Made by a program: the position numbers and the translations under genes. Below, piece by piece: positions 27,957 through 36,953 of a stretch of 37,180 nt of DNA. Source of the DNA: Thermoflexales bacterium (GTDB taxonomy: Bacteria; Chloroflexota; Anaerolineae; J036; Brachytrichaceae); contig JANWVJ010000010.1 in NCBI GenBank assembly GCA_025056895.1, positions 1 through 37,180 on the forward strand, in the 5' to 3' direction. The notes beneath the pieces were generated by a model that was given only the letters and a program-made list of their open reading frames with translations, searched no databases and had not been told where the DNA came from. Numbering within the stretch: the stretch's first letter is position 1; each line of letters opens with the position of its first letter.

Positions 27957-30218
27957 ATGCTGAATCAGAATTTGTCCCCTAAGACCGGAACACTTCGGCT
28001 GCTCCGAGGCCTCCTCGCGTATGCCGTGCGCCTGCTGTGCGGGCTGGGGTTGATGGTTGGGACGGTATGGGCCGCCCACGGGCCGGCGTTGGCGCAAGTT
28101 GCGCTGCCGGGCATCACCAATCTGGACATTGTGCTGGTCATTGATGAATCCGGCTCGATGTGGGAGCGCAACGATCCGCAACTCTTCAACCCAGATGGCA
28201 CGGTGAAGAACCCCGGCTGGCGCATCGTGGCGGCCAATCTGCTGGCGCAATGGCTGGCCACCGACCAATCCGGCGCGCAGCACCAACTTGCCGTTGTCAT
28301 GTTTGGCACCGACGCCAAAGTGATTTTCCCATTACAGGAGATTCACAGCCGTGAATCGCAGGCAGCCTATCAACAGGCGCTGAACGACAACCACGCCTAT
28401 CTCGGCGCGACGGACATCGTGGAGGCGATGCGGCTGGCGAAGAGCGAGCTGAATAAAGCGCGCAGCGGTGAAAACGTCAAGCGCGCGGTGATCTTCTTGT
28501 CAGATGGCGTATGCGAGCCAAAGCCGGTCACCAGCGCCGCCGAACGCCGCCAGTGCGAGCGCGATTTGCGTGAGGTTGTGCAGCGCGATTTTGCCGAGGC
28601 TCAGTTGCCCATCTTTACCATCGCACTGACATCAGACGCGTTCAAGCAGGACCCGGCCAACACCGTATACAAGAACGTATGGCAGGAAATCGCTGCCGTC
28701 ACCGGCGGCGATTACTACGAGCCGGTGCAAGCCGAGCGAGAACTGCTCGAAGCGTTCGTCGGCATCTTGCAACGCCTGTTTGGCTTGCCGATTCAGGCTC
28801 CTCCTCCGCCGGTCGATGCGCCGACCGAGCTGACATTCGAAGTCGCAGCGGACCTCTTGCAAGTTGGTTTCACCACCATCAAGTACGAGCCGGGCATCCA
28901 GATGACGGTGATTCGCCCAAATGGAGCGGTGGTATCGGCCAACGATCCCGACGTGCAATACTCCAGCTCGGCCTTGACCGAGAGCTACAGCGTTTCGCGC
29001 CCTCAGCCCGGCACATGGACGGTGCGCCTGTCTGGGCGCGGCAAAGTGATTCTGGTCACCGTTCCATTTCCTAAGAATAAGTTCGCCGTTGAACGACAGC
29101 AGCCAGCCGCCGTGCACCCGCAAGGCAAGCCGATGGACATCCGCGTGCGCGTATTGGATGTGGATCAGATCGCCAGAACAGCCCAGCAATTGAACCTGGA
29201 GATCACCTTGCCGGATGGGACAACGACCGCCCTGGCGATGACGTCCAACGGCCAGGTGTACACAGCTCGGCTGGACAACACCCTGCAAGTCGGCATGTAT
29301 ATGCTGCGCTTTAGTGGCTCGGTCACGAATGCCGACGGCAGCACGTTCGAATTGAGCGACCAGCAAACCATTCAAGTCGCGCCGGCGCCGTGGCTGCAAC
29401 TGGTCGAACCTCAAGCCAACCGCACGTATCCAACCAACCTGCCCGTGCCGGCGCAGGTGCAACTAATGCTGGGCGCCCAAGCGCTCACCCAACTCAACCC
29501 AAACGATCAATTCGAAGTGATCGCACGTTTGCGCCAAGAAAGCGGCCAAACCATCGACACACAATTCTTGCGCCCAATCGGCAGCGGCGTGTTCAGTGGC
29601 ACATTGATGGCCGGCACAGAGGGGAGCTTTGTCCTGGGGGTGGAACTGGATTACCGAGCCGCCGACGGTGAGACGTTCAAAGATACAAGTGAAGTGCCGG
29701 TGTCGGTAAGCGGTATTTTCGTCCCACCCACACCGCTGCCGACGCCCACACCGGCGCCTACACGGGCCGAACCGCCCGATCCCTTGTTAATCGGCGGCAT
29801 CGTGGTTGCGCTGATTTTGGTGGGCATTTTGACTTTGTTTGTCCTATGGCGGCGCAGTCTGCCTGACCTGATCGGTTCAATCGAAGTAGGCGGCGCGCCG
29901 TTTGCCCTGCGCGGCAAACGCCCGGTCACTATTGGCGCGGATCCGCGTAACCGCATTCTGGTTCAGGGTGTCGGTGTGCTGCCCCGTCACGCCGAGCTGC
30001 GACCGATGGGTAGTCCGAAGCGGCCGCGCGTTGTCATCCGCAGCCTCGACCCAACCAACCCAGTGCTCGTAAACGGCATGGAAGTCCCTTCACAAACATT
30101 GGAGAACGGCGATGTGATCAAAGTCGGCGATCAAACTCTTACCTACATCGGGCCGGATTCGTTCGACGATCTGAGCAGCTTGATGGCTGACGATAGCGCG
30201 GGAGGATGGAAGTTCTAA
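27957..30218 (+). CDS. Signal peptide - vWA domain - TM - cytoplasmic FHA domain protein
   Basis: vWA MIDAS DESGS, GATDIVEAM, FLSDGVC; C-terminal TM LLIGGIVVALILVGILTLFVLW followed by FHA-like PVTIGADPRNRILVQGVGVLPRHAELR..LVNGMEV; start among 27921/27957. Confidence 0.87.
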   Translation: MLNQNLSPKTGTLRLLRGLLAYAVRLLCGLGLMVGTVWAAHGPALAQVALPGITNLDIVLVIDESGSMWERNDPQLFNPDGTVKNPGWRIVAANLLAQWLATDQSGAQHQLAVVMFGTDAKVIFPLQEIHSRESQAAYQQALNDNHAYLGATDIVEAMRLAKSELNKARSGENVKRAVIFLSDGVCEPKPVTSAAERRQCERDLREVVQRDFAEAQLPIFTIALTSDAFKQDPANTVYKNVWQEIAAVTGGDYYEPVQAERELLEAFVGILQRLFGLPIQAPPPPVDAPTELTFEVAADLLQVGFTTIKYEPGIQMTVIRPNGAVVSANDPDVQYSSSALTESYSVSRPQPGTWTVRLSGRGKVILVTVPFPKNKFAVERQQPAAVHPQGKPMDIRVRVLDVDQIARTAQQLNLEITLPDGTTTALAMTSNGQVYTARLDNTLQVGMYMLRFSGSVTNADGSTFELSDQQTIQVAPAPWLQLVEPQANRTYPTNLPVPAQVQLMLGAQALTQLNPNDQFEVIARLRQESGQTIDTQFLRPIGSGVFSGTLMAGTEGSFVLGVELDYRAADGETFKDTSEVPVSVSGIFVPPTPLPTPTPAPTRAEPPDPLLIGGIVVALILVGILTLFVLWRRSLPDLIGSIEVGGAPFALRGKRPVTIGADPRNRILVQGVGVLPRHAELRPMGSPKRPRVVIRSLDPTNPVLVNGMEVPSQTLENGDVIKVGDQTLTYIGPDSFDDLSSLMADDSAGGWKF

Positions 30219-33025
30219 TGGCACTGACTCCGCAGGAAATCCAACAGAAAGCCAATTTGCGCCCGACTTTGTTGATCGGGATTGGCGGAACGGGCCAGAA
30301 AGTGTTGGTACAGCTCAAGGCGCGCTTTTTGCGCAATTACGGCTTCAAGCCGGCGGCGGTCGAGTTTCTGTGTTTCGACACCGATCAAGCCGTGGAGCAG
30401 GTCAACCTGGACGGGCAGCCGGTCAGTCTGACACCGGGCGCCGAACTGGTCAACATAGGCGGCATCCAAACGGCCAACATTCTGCGCCATCTCGACATCA
30501 CCCCGGCCATTGCAGCCTGGATCACCGAAGACAAAGAGCGTATCCCCGTGCAAGCCATCACGATGGGCGCAAAGCAAGTGCGCCCTTTGGGCCGGCTATC
30601 GTTGTTCTGGCATGTCGGCACGGTCGCCAGCAAGATCAAAGCAGCCGTTGCGCGTCTAACCGACATGCGTCTGCGCAGCCAGCAATACGGTGTGAATGTG
30701 TTCATCATCGCCTCGGTGTGCGGAGGAACCGGATCGGGCGGCTTTCTCGACATGGCTTATCTCACACGCAAAGAAATCGAGAACGCAAATTTGCCCTCGT
30801 CGTTCTGCAACATCAACGCCATTCTGGCCCTGCCCTCGGTGTTTCCGAATGTCGATCCGATCGGCATTCAATCCAACGCCTTCGCTGCTCTGCGCGAGTT
30901 GGACTATTTTATGGAGACCGGCGAATGGCGTGTGGACTATGGCAACGCGGCAGTCGGCGTGGTGGACTTTTCGGGTCAACGTCCGTTTAACATCTGTTAC
31001 TTGGTGGACGCGCGCAACGAGCGCGGCGGCGGGTTGGTCGGTCTGGAAGATATTGCGCCGATGATCGCAGAAGCAGTCTATCTGCAAATCAGCTCGCAGG
31101 TGGGCGCTGCCACGAACAGCGTGTTCGACAATGTGCGCGTGTTGTCGTCGCGTGTGTTTTACAAGGAAGAGAACACGTACAAGGGCACAGTCTATAGCAG
31201 CCTTGGCACAGCCTCGCTCGTGTTTCCGGTCAACCGCATCATCGAGCTGTGCGCACAACGCCTGGGGCGCGATCTGATCAAGCAGTATTTGCTGTGCCCG
31301 CCTCCGCCGGCAGAGAAAGTGGATACCGCCGTACAAAGTTTCTTGCAGTCCCAACAGATAGACGGCGAGACGCTGCTGCAAAACTTGGCGCGCGATGCGA
31401 AGGGCAACATCATGCGCTTGATGCTCAACCCGAATGCGCTGAACACGTTTAAAGAAAGCGAGATGTACGGCGCAACGGTGAGCTATCTGAACAAGGCCGA
31501 GACGGCGCTGGACAATGACTTCAGCCAACAGGTAGACAAAAACCGCAAAGCGATGGCCGATAAGCTGAACGCCGCCATTCAGAGCGAAGTGAATCGATTG
31601 GTGGACGACCCGGCCAACGGTTTGAACGCAGCTATAGCATTCCTGGATCGTTTAGACGAACGGCTGGCGCTGGCGCGCCGCGAGTTGGACAAGGTGCGCG
31701 CCGACATGGATCAGCGCCGCGAGCGTCTGCAAAACCAGCTTAAGCTGACTCAGGACGCTTTTGTGTCCAGTTTCAAGTCTTTTCCGGTTGGGCGCACCAA
31801 TCGGATTCGTGAAGCGCGCGATCAACATGTGCAAACATTTCAGAATTATCTGACCGTGCGCGCAGAGAGCCGCAAGCGCGAGGCCGCTTTGGCTCTGCTG
31901 GCAAACTTTAGCGTGACCATTCAGAACATGCGCGCCGGCTTGCAAAACACCGTCAGCCGCCTCCAGTTTGTTCAAACCCAATGGCAAACTCAAATCGGTC
32001 GCGGCCAAGGCAGCGCCAAATCCCGCACCGATTTTGTGCTGGCCGACGACATTACAACCGACGCCGACATCGACCGCTATTACGAGGAGCACGTAGCGCG
32101 GCTGGGCGATTCGCCGCTTGCCGGCTTGCTCAACAGCCAGGGACCGCTGCACGAGTGGCTGAACTGGGAGCAGGAGCAAATTGCAGACCACATCCTGAGC
32201 TATGCCCGTGAGGTATTCACCGACCTGCGCGCCATCACCATCGAGGACATCATCCTCCAAAAACGCAGCGAGATGGACCCCCGTGCAAGACTGCAAGCGT
32301 TGATCCATCGCTCCGCTCCCTTCTGGTCGTATCAAGTTGAGGGTCGCATGGGTCAGGACTGGCAAAGCGAGAAGATCGTCGCTGTCGGCGTAAACGACAA
32401 GGACAACTCCATTTACAAGGACGCCATCGAAACTTCGCAGATTCTCGCCTCAACATTCGATCCGTACACCATCACCGTGCTGCAAACCAAGCACGGTGTG
32501 CCGCTCTTCGCACTAACCCAATATCCCGCGTTCAAGGAGAAGCACGACCTGGTCATGCGTTCTGGGCTGAAGCCGTTGTACGTCTTCCCCGAAGTGCGAC
32601 CGGGCGGCCAGCGCGCGAAACAAGTGTTTGCACTGGGCGTCGCGTATGGCTTCATTTTTAAGTCCGGCGTGTACTACTACATCGCCCCGCGCGACGCCGG
32701 GGATCAGCCGCTGCAACTGGATCGCGGCATGGCCGAATCGCTGCACATGTTCCGCAATAACGAAACGCTGGTTGATCAGGTAGGGGCGCAGGTCGAGCAC
32801 GAGATCAGCGTGTTGGGCATCGAACCAGCGCATCAAATCCTGGAGCAGTTTGTCAGCGAGCCGTATGTCATGGAGCTGCGTGGAGGCGCAGCGCGCGCCA
32901 ACATTGACCGTCGCTCGATGTCGAAGGATGCTTCGGTCGGCAAGGCCGGCAGCGTGAACTATGATTTGCTGATGGAACTGCGCGAGACCGTGAAAGCCTA
33001 CATCAAAGATGTGTTGAGAGCATGA
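30218..33025 (+). CDS. Tubulin/FtsZ-superfamily-like protein (bacterial tubulin-like family)
   Basis: RPTLLIGIGGTGQKVLVQLKARF (T1-like loop), IASVCGGTGSGGFLDMAYL (GGTGSG signature), coiled-coil-rich middle; start coupled to the upstream stop (TAATG). Confidence 0.82.
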   Translation: MALTPQEIQQKANLRPTLLIGIGGTGQKVLVQLKARFLRNYGFKPAAVEFLCFDTDQAVEQVNLDGQPVSLTPGAELVNIGGIQTANILRHLDITPAIAAWITEDKERIPVQAITMGAKQVRPLGRLSLFWHVGTVASKIKAAVARLTDMRLRSQQYGVNVFIIASVCGGTGSGGFLDMAYLTRKEIENANLPSSFCNINAILALPSVFPNVDPIGIQSNAFAALRELDYFMETGEWRVDYGNAAVGVVDFSGQRPFNICYLVDARNERGGGLVGLEDIAPMIAEAVYLQISSQVGAATNSVFDNVRVLSSRVFYKEENTYKGTVYSSLGTASLVFPVNRIIELCAQRLGRDLIKQYLLCPPPPAEKVDTAVQSFLQSQQIDGETLLQNLARDAKGNIMRLMLNPNALNTFKESEMYGATVSYLNKAETALDNDFSQQVDKNRKAMADKLNAAIQSEVNRLVDDPANGLNAAIAFLDRLDERLALARRELDKVRADMDQRRERLQNQLKLTQDAFVSSFKSFPVGRTNRIREARDQHVQTFQNYLTVRAESRKREAALALLANFSVTIQNMRAGLQNTVSRLQFVQTQWQTQIGRGQGSAKSRTDFVLADDITTDADIDRYYEEHVARLGDSPLAGLLNSQGPLHEWLNWEQEQIADHILSYAREVFTDLRAITIEDIILQKRSEMDPRARLQALIHRSAPFWSYQVEGRMGQDWQSEKIVAVGVNDKDNSIYKDAIETSQILASTFDPYTITVLQTKHGVPLFALTQYPAFKEKHDLVMRSGLKPLYVFPEVRPGGQRAKQVFALGVAYGFIFKSGVYYYIAPRDAGDQPLQLDRGMAESLHMFRNNETLVDQVGAQVEHEISVLGIEPAHQILEQFVSEPYVMELRGGAARANIDRRSMSKDASVGKAGSVNYDLLMELRETVKAYIKDVLRA

Positions 33026-35922
33026 TGGTCACGGTGCAGCAAACCTACATTGTCGGCCTGGGCCGGCTGGGCGCTGAAGCAGTTGAGCACTTCAAGCGCC
33101 GCACTCAGGCGACATGGGGCGAGCTGCCGGCGATAAAACTGCTGGTCATCGACGCCCCAGACGTTGAGCCGCCCGATCCGCCAACCGATGAGCCACCGCT
33201 CTCCGTGTTAGGGCCGACGGAGGGGATCAATCTACCACTTGAACTGCCGGCCAAGCCAGCGCTCAAGGTCGATCCAACTGAGTTACAACGCCTGTTGCCG
33301 TGGTTGCCGCAAGAGGTTGTTGCGCGGGGCGAGGCATGGCGACACACGCGCGCTGCTGCCCGCGCAGCTTGGCATCTCAACCTGCCGGCGTTGTACCCCT
33401 TTCTGGCCGCCCACCTAAACGAAATGGGATCTGCAGCAGCGCGCGATGCAATGGCTGCCAAGGGCTTTGATGTGCCCACCGACCGGAGCGAGGCGGCGCT
33501 GATCCTCATCGGTGACATCGGCGACCGCGTAGCGGGCGGCTTGTTGCTCGATGTGGCGTACGTCTTTCACCACTTGTTCCAAACCGCCGGATTGCACACT
33601 GCCGGCACGGCGCTGCTCTTTTTGCCCTCGCTCACACGGTCTGATCCCCTGGCAGAAGCGCGCGCCTATGCCACCCTGAAAGAAATCAATGCGCACATCG
33701 GCGCGCCGTTGGGCAAACGACGACTCTATCGCTGCGTCTATGGCGCGCCCGACAATCCCTTCCTGGTCATCGAGTCTGACGCGCCGGTATTCAACTACGG
33801 CTGTTACTTGATCGACACACGCAACGAGAAGACGCTCACGCTGAAAGATGAGCGTGAAGCTGCTCGCTTGGCCGGCGAATGGTTGGTGCGCACAGTGCTT
33901 ACGCCGCTCAAGGGCCGCGTGGACGAGTTCGTTTCTGCGCAGAGCACGCTCCCCTGGGCGCAAGGGCAACCTGCCGCTTACAACAGTCTGGGCCTTGCCA
34001 GCTATGTGGCGCCGATAGACAACCTGTTGTCCTGGAGCGCCTGCCGGCTCGGTGAAGCCATGCTCTCTGAACAACTGCTCAAGCCGGAGTCATTCGCCGT
34101 CACAGCCGATAAACTGAGCGGATTGATGAGCGCTGTTCGTCTGCGGCCGGAGGACTTGCTGAACACCGTCTTGCGGCGCGACCGAGACGGCAAACCGATC
34201 CGCTTGCACAGTGATCTGATCGAGCGTCTCAAAACGCTGCCGCGCGGTCAAATCGCCGCTGCCGCGCAGGCAACCCTCAACACACTCAACAAAGACACTG
34301 TGCCGACCTTGCGCCGACACATCGAAGGCAATGTGCGGCGCGTTGTGCAAGACGTTGAAGAAGCGCTCGATCAAGAAGTGGCAACGCTCTTGCGCTCTCG
34401 TCCGATCGGCGGCTTGTCGGTGGCCACTCAGCTTGTCGCGCGCATACGGGACGACGCCGGCCGCTTTCTACAATCGCTGGACCGACGGGAAGCGGCGCTG
34501 TTGGCGCGCAACCAGCATCAGGTCAATTTTCTCGCCCGCCAAGGGCCGCTGCTCAAACAGGCCGTTGCCGGCGTTCCCCGCGCACCAATCATCGCCTTGG
34601 CAGCGCTAGGCGGCTTTCTCGCGCCGCTTGTCCTGGCTACAGCGTGGCTCTCGCAGGTGCTGGAATTCGCGCCGCTGCCGTTACGGTTGGGCGTGATCGG
34701 CAGCACATGGCTGACCGCTGTGGCCGGCGCACTGTATGCCGTTTGGCAAGGGGTGTTTGGCGTTGAGCGCATTCGGGATCAATACCTTGCGTACCTGCAA
34801 AACCGATTTGAAACCGAATTGAGCTTGATCACAGCGCAGGCTGCGCGCACCGTCTACTCCGATGTGATGACGACAGCCGAACGTCGTCTGAACCGGCTCG
34901 AACAATTCGGTGAAACGCTGCGCGACCTGGCCCGCACATATCATCGGCGCGTCGAAGAAACGCACCTTGTCGGCGCTATTGACTTTAGCCTTCAACGGTC
35001 GGCCTTGACCGAGATGATGGTTGATGCGCTCTATCGACGCTATGCCGGCGCAACCGATGACGAAGCACACACCTACGCCCTGATGGAGAGGGTCGGCCCG
35101 CTTGATCGGTGGTTGGATTGGAGCCGCGAGCAGATCGAACTGAGTATTCTGGACTATACCGAATCCCTGTTCGCGCCGATGCGGGAAGTGCGTGTCGAGA
35201 GCCTGGCACGCGAGCTGGACGACCTGGATCGGCTGGCGCGCGAGCTGAACGACCGATCGGCGCCCTTATGCGGGTTCAACGTCTATCACGCCGGCCAGTC
35301 TCCGATTTCCACCGTGCAGACGTTCATCGGGCTGGAATCTCCCGACCAGAGTGAACTGCGCGCCATCTTCGAGCGTGTAAATCCCTTGGCAGTATTTGAG
35401 ACGACCGGCGACCCGCATGCCGTCGTAGTCACCAGTGTGCGCCGGGGCATGCCCTTATTCAGTCTGTTGCGTTTGGGCGATCTGCGCCGCAATTATTTCG
35501 ACGTGTTGCGTCAGCGCAGCGAACCCTTGCACCTCGAGGACGAGCTGGCGCTGACCGCCGACTTGGCCGCTCTGTCGAGCGGCCTGCCCGACCAGATGCA
35601 ATCTGACCCAGGCAGCGCGTTTGCTCTGGGTTTGGCTTTCGGGCTGATCGGGCGCGACGGGCCGCCTGACGGACTGTACGTGGCCCACGATGCGACAGGC
35701 GCCGTCATCGCTCGGCTGGCCTCCCAGCGGCTGGAGTCGGCGGTGCTGTTGGGGGCAGATGACAAACTTCTGGCGCGGATCAATCAGCTCATTCAAGAGC
35801 GATTGGCCTCCCAAAGCAGTGTTGAATTGGCTCGGCAACTGACCTCTTATCGACAGCGGTCGGACCTAAGCGACTGGGAGCGGCGGCGTTTGGATGAATG
35901 CATCGCACTGTTACGGCGATAA
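33022..35922 (+). CDS. Divergent, membrane-anchored paralog of the tubulin-like protein (pseudo-tubulin)
   Basis: Full-length collinear similarity to 30218-33025 (VGLGRLGAEAVEHFKRR; GDIGDRVAGGLLLDVAY; CYLIDTRNEK; YNSLGLASYVAPIDNLL; GPLDRWLDWSREQIELSILDY; DPHAVVVTSVRRGMPLFSLL); two hydrophobic helices at ~34580-34760; ATGA overlap with upstream gene. Confidence 0.75.
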   Translation: MMVTVQQTYIVGLGRLGAEAVEHFKRRTQATWGELPAIKLLVIDAPDVEPPDPPTDEPPLSVLGPTEGINLPLELPAKPALKVDPTELQRLLPWLPQEVVARGEAWRHTRAAARAAWHLNLPALYPFLAAHLNEMGSAAARDAMAAKGFDVPTDRSEAALILIGDIGDRVAGGLLLDVAYVFHHLFQTAGLHTAGTALLFLPSLTRSDPLAEARAYATLKEINAHIGAPLGKRRLYRCVYGAPDNPFLVIESDAPVFNYGCYLIDTRNEKTLTLKDEREAARLAGEWLVRTVLTPLKGRVDEFVSAQSTLPWAQGQPAAYNSLGLASYVAPIDNLLSWSACRLGEAMLSEQLLKPESFAVTADKLSGLMSAVRLRPEDLLNTVLRRDRDGKPIRLHSDLIERLKTLPRGQIAAAAQATLNTLNKDTVPTLRRHIEGNVRRVVQDVEEALDQEVATLLRSRPIGGLSVATQLVARIRDDAGRFLQSLDRREAALLARNQHQVNFLARQGPLLKQAVAGVPRAPIIALAALGGFLAPLVLATAWLSQVLEFAPLPLRLGVIGSTWLTAVAGALYAVWQGVFGVERIRDQYLAYLQNRFETELSLITAQAARTVYSDVMTTAERRLNRLEQFGETLRDLARTYHRRVEETHLVGAIDFSLQRSALTEMMVDALYRRYAGATDDEAHTYALMERVGPLDRWLDWSREQIELSILDYTESLFAPMREVRVESLARELDDLDRLARELNDRSAPLCGFNVYHAGQSPISTVQTFIGLESPDQSELRAIFERVNPLAVFETTGDPHAVVVTSVRRGMPLFSLLRLGDLRRNYFDVLRQRSEPLHLEDELALTADLAALSSGLPDQMQSDPGSAFALGLAFGLIGRDGPPDGLYVAHDATGAVIARLASQRLESAVLLGADDKLLARINQLIQERLASQSSVELARQLTSYRQRSDLSDWERRRLDECIALLRR

Positions 35923-35933
35923 GCCATGACGAG

Positions 35934-36929
35934 CTACTCCTGCTGCTCTGTGCTGGCGCTGCCGGCGCGCAGCCGACTGAGCGCTGCCACTGGGCTGGCC
36001 ATCGGCAGGTTGGTCAGATTGCTGTACTGACGCAGCAGGTGATACACCAACAGCAACTGCGTCAGCGCCAGCGGATTGCTGTGGCGCGTCTCGGTTGATT
36101 CCTGAAACGCACCGAATTCGCCGGGACGCAACGGGCGCAGGCCGGGCAAGTGCGCCCAAATGGCTGCCTCCAGCTTTTCAGCTTGATCTGCCGACACGTT
36201 GCCGTCGATTTCGAGCACATCCACCGGCCTGTTGGCATCGCGCTCAAGCGACAGGCGCACGCCACTGCCGTTTTCGCTTCCACTCTGAATCAGGTAAGAA
36301 AAGTCGGGATGTGGAACGGTAGGCCGCAACGTCAGACGGGCGTTCAGATGCGCTCCATCCACATATCCGCCTTGATCCGGGTAGAAGCGCACGACGATAT
36401 CTGCGTGATTGCGTTGCGGGCGAATGAAGGCAGCCGCATCCGGCTCACGGCGCTCTAAATCGGCCAGTACTTGCTCGACGGTGTAACCGCGTTTGGTTGT
36501 GTCACGTTTGATTTTCCATTGCCGGCGCAAGTCTTCTGGTGGGTCCAGATACACCTTCACGTCGTAGAACTGGCGCATGGTGGCGGTGTGAAAGCCCAGC
36601 AAGCCCTCGACGATCACGAACTCTTTCGGCTTCACATACTCCGGCCGGCCGAGTGTGCCGGTCTCGTGGCAATAGACCGGCTTTAAGATCGGTTGGCCGT
36701 AGTGCAATCGCTCCAAGTGCAGCTCGAAGATGTCGAGGTAATTGCAATCTGGGTGCAACGGCGTGATGTTCAGCGCCCTGCGCTCGATGCGGTCGTATTT
36801 GTGATAGTCGTCCACGCACACATGCGTGACGCGCTCTTCACCGAGCAGCTTCACCAAGCCGTTGGTCAGAGTGCTTTTGCCGGCGGCGCTATCGCCTACA
36901 ATGCCCAGAATAATCGGTCTGCGTGTCAT
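35934..36929 (-). CDS. Phosphoribulokinase/uridine kinase family protein, class II (cyanobacterial/plant-like) PRK-like
   Basis: GIVGDSAAGKSTL P-loop, CVDDYHKYDR, ITPLHPDCNYLD, KPVYCHETG, VIVEGLLGFH, WKIKRDTTKRGYT. Confidence 0.82.
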   Translation of the reverse strand: MTRRPIILGIVGDSAAGKSTLTNGLVKLLGEERVTHVCVDDYHKYDRIERRALNITPLHPDCNYLDIFELHLERLHYGQPILKPVYCHETGTLGRPEYVKPKEFVIVEGLLGFHTATMRQFYDVKVYLDPPEDLRRQWKIKRDTTKRGYTVEQVLADLERREPDAAAFIRPQRNHADIVVRFYPDQGGYVDGAHLNARLTLRPTVPHPDFSYLIQSGSENGSGVRLSLERDANRPVDVLEIDGNVSADQAEKLEAAIWAHLPGLRPLRPGEFGAFQESTETRHSNPLALTQLLLVYHLLRQYSNLTNLPMASPVAALSRLRAGSASTEQQE

Positions 36930-36953
36930 GTTTGTTGGATGTATGCCTGAGAG

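Noticed and set aside
28632-29462. 276-aa antisense ORF inside the vWA gene and 290-aa antisense ORF at 30656-31528
   Set aside because: His/Arg/Gln-rich composition typical of antisense frames; no domain resemblance or ribosome-binding site.
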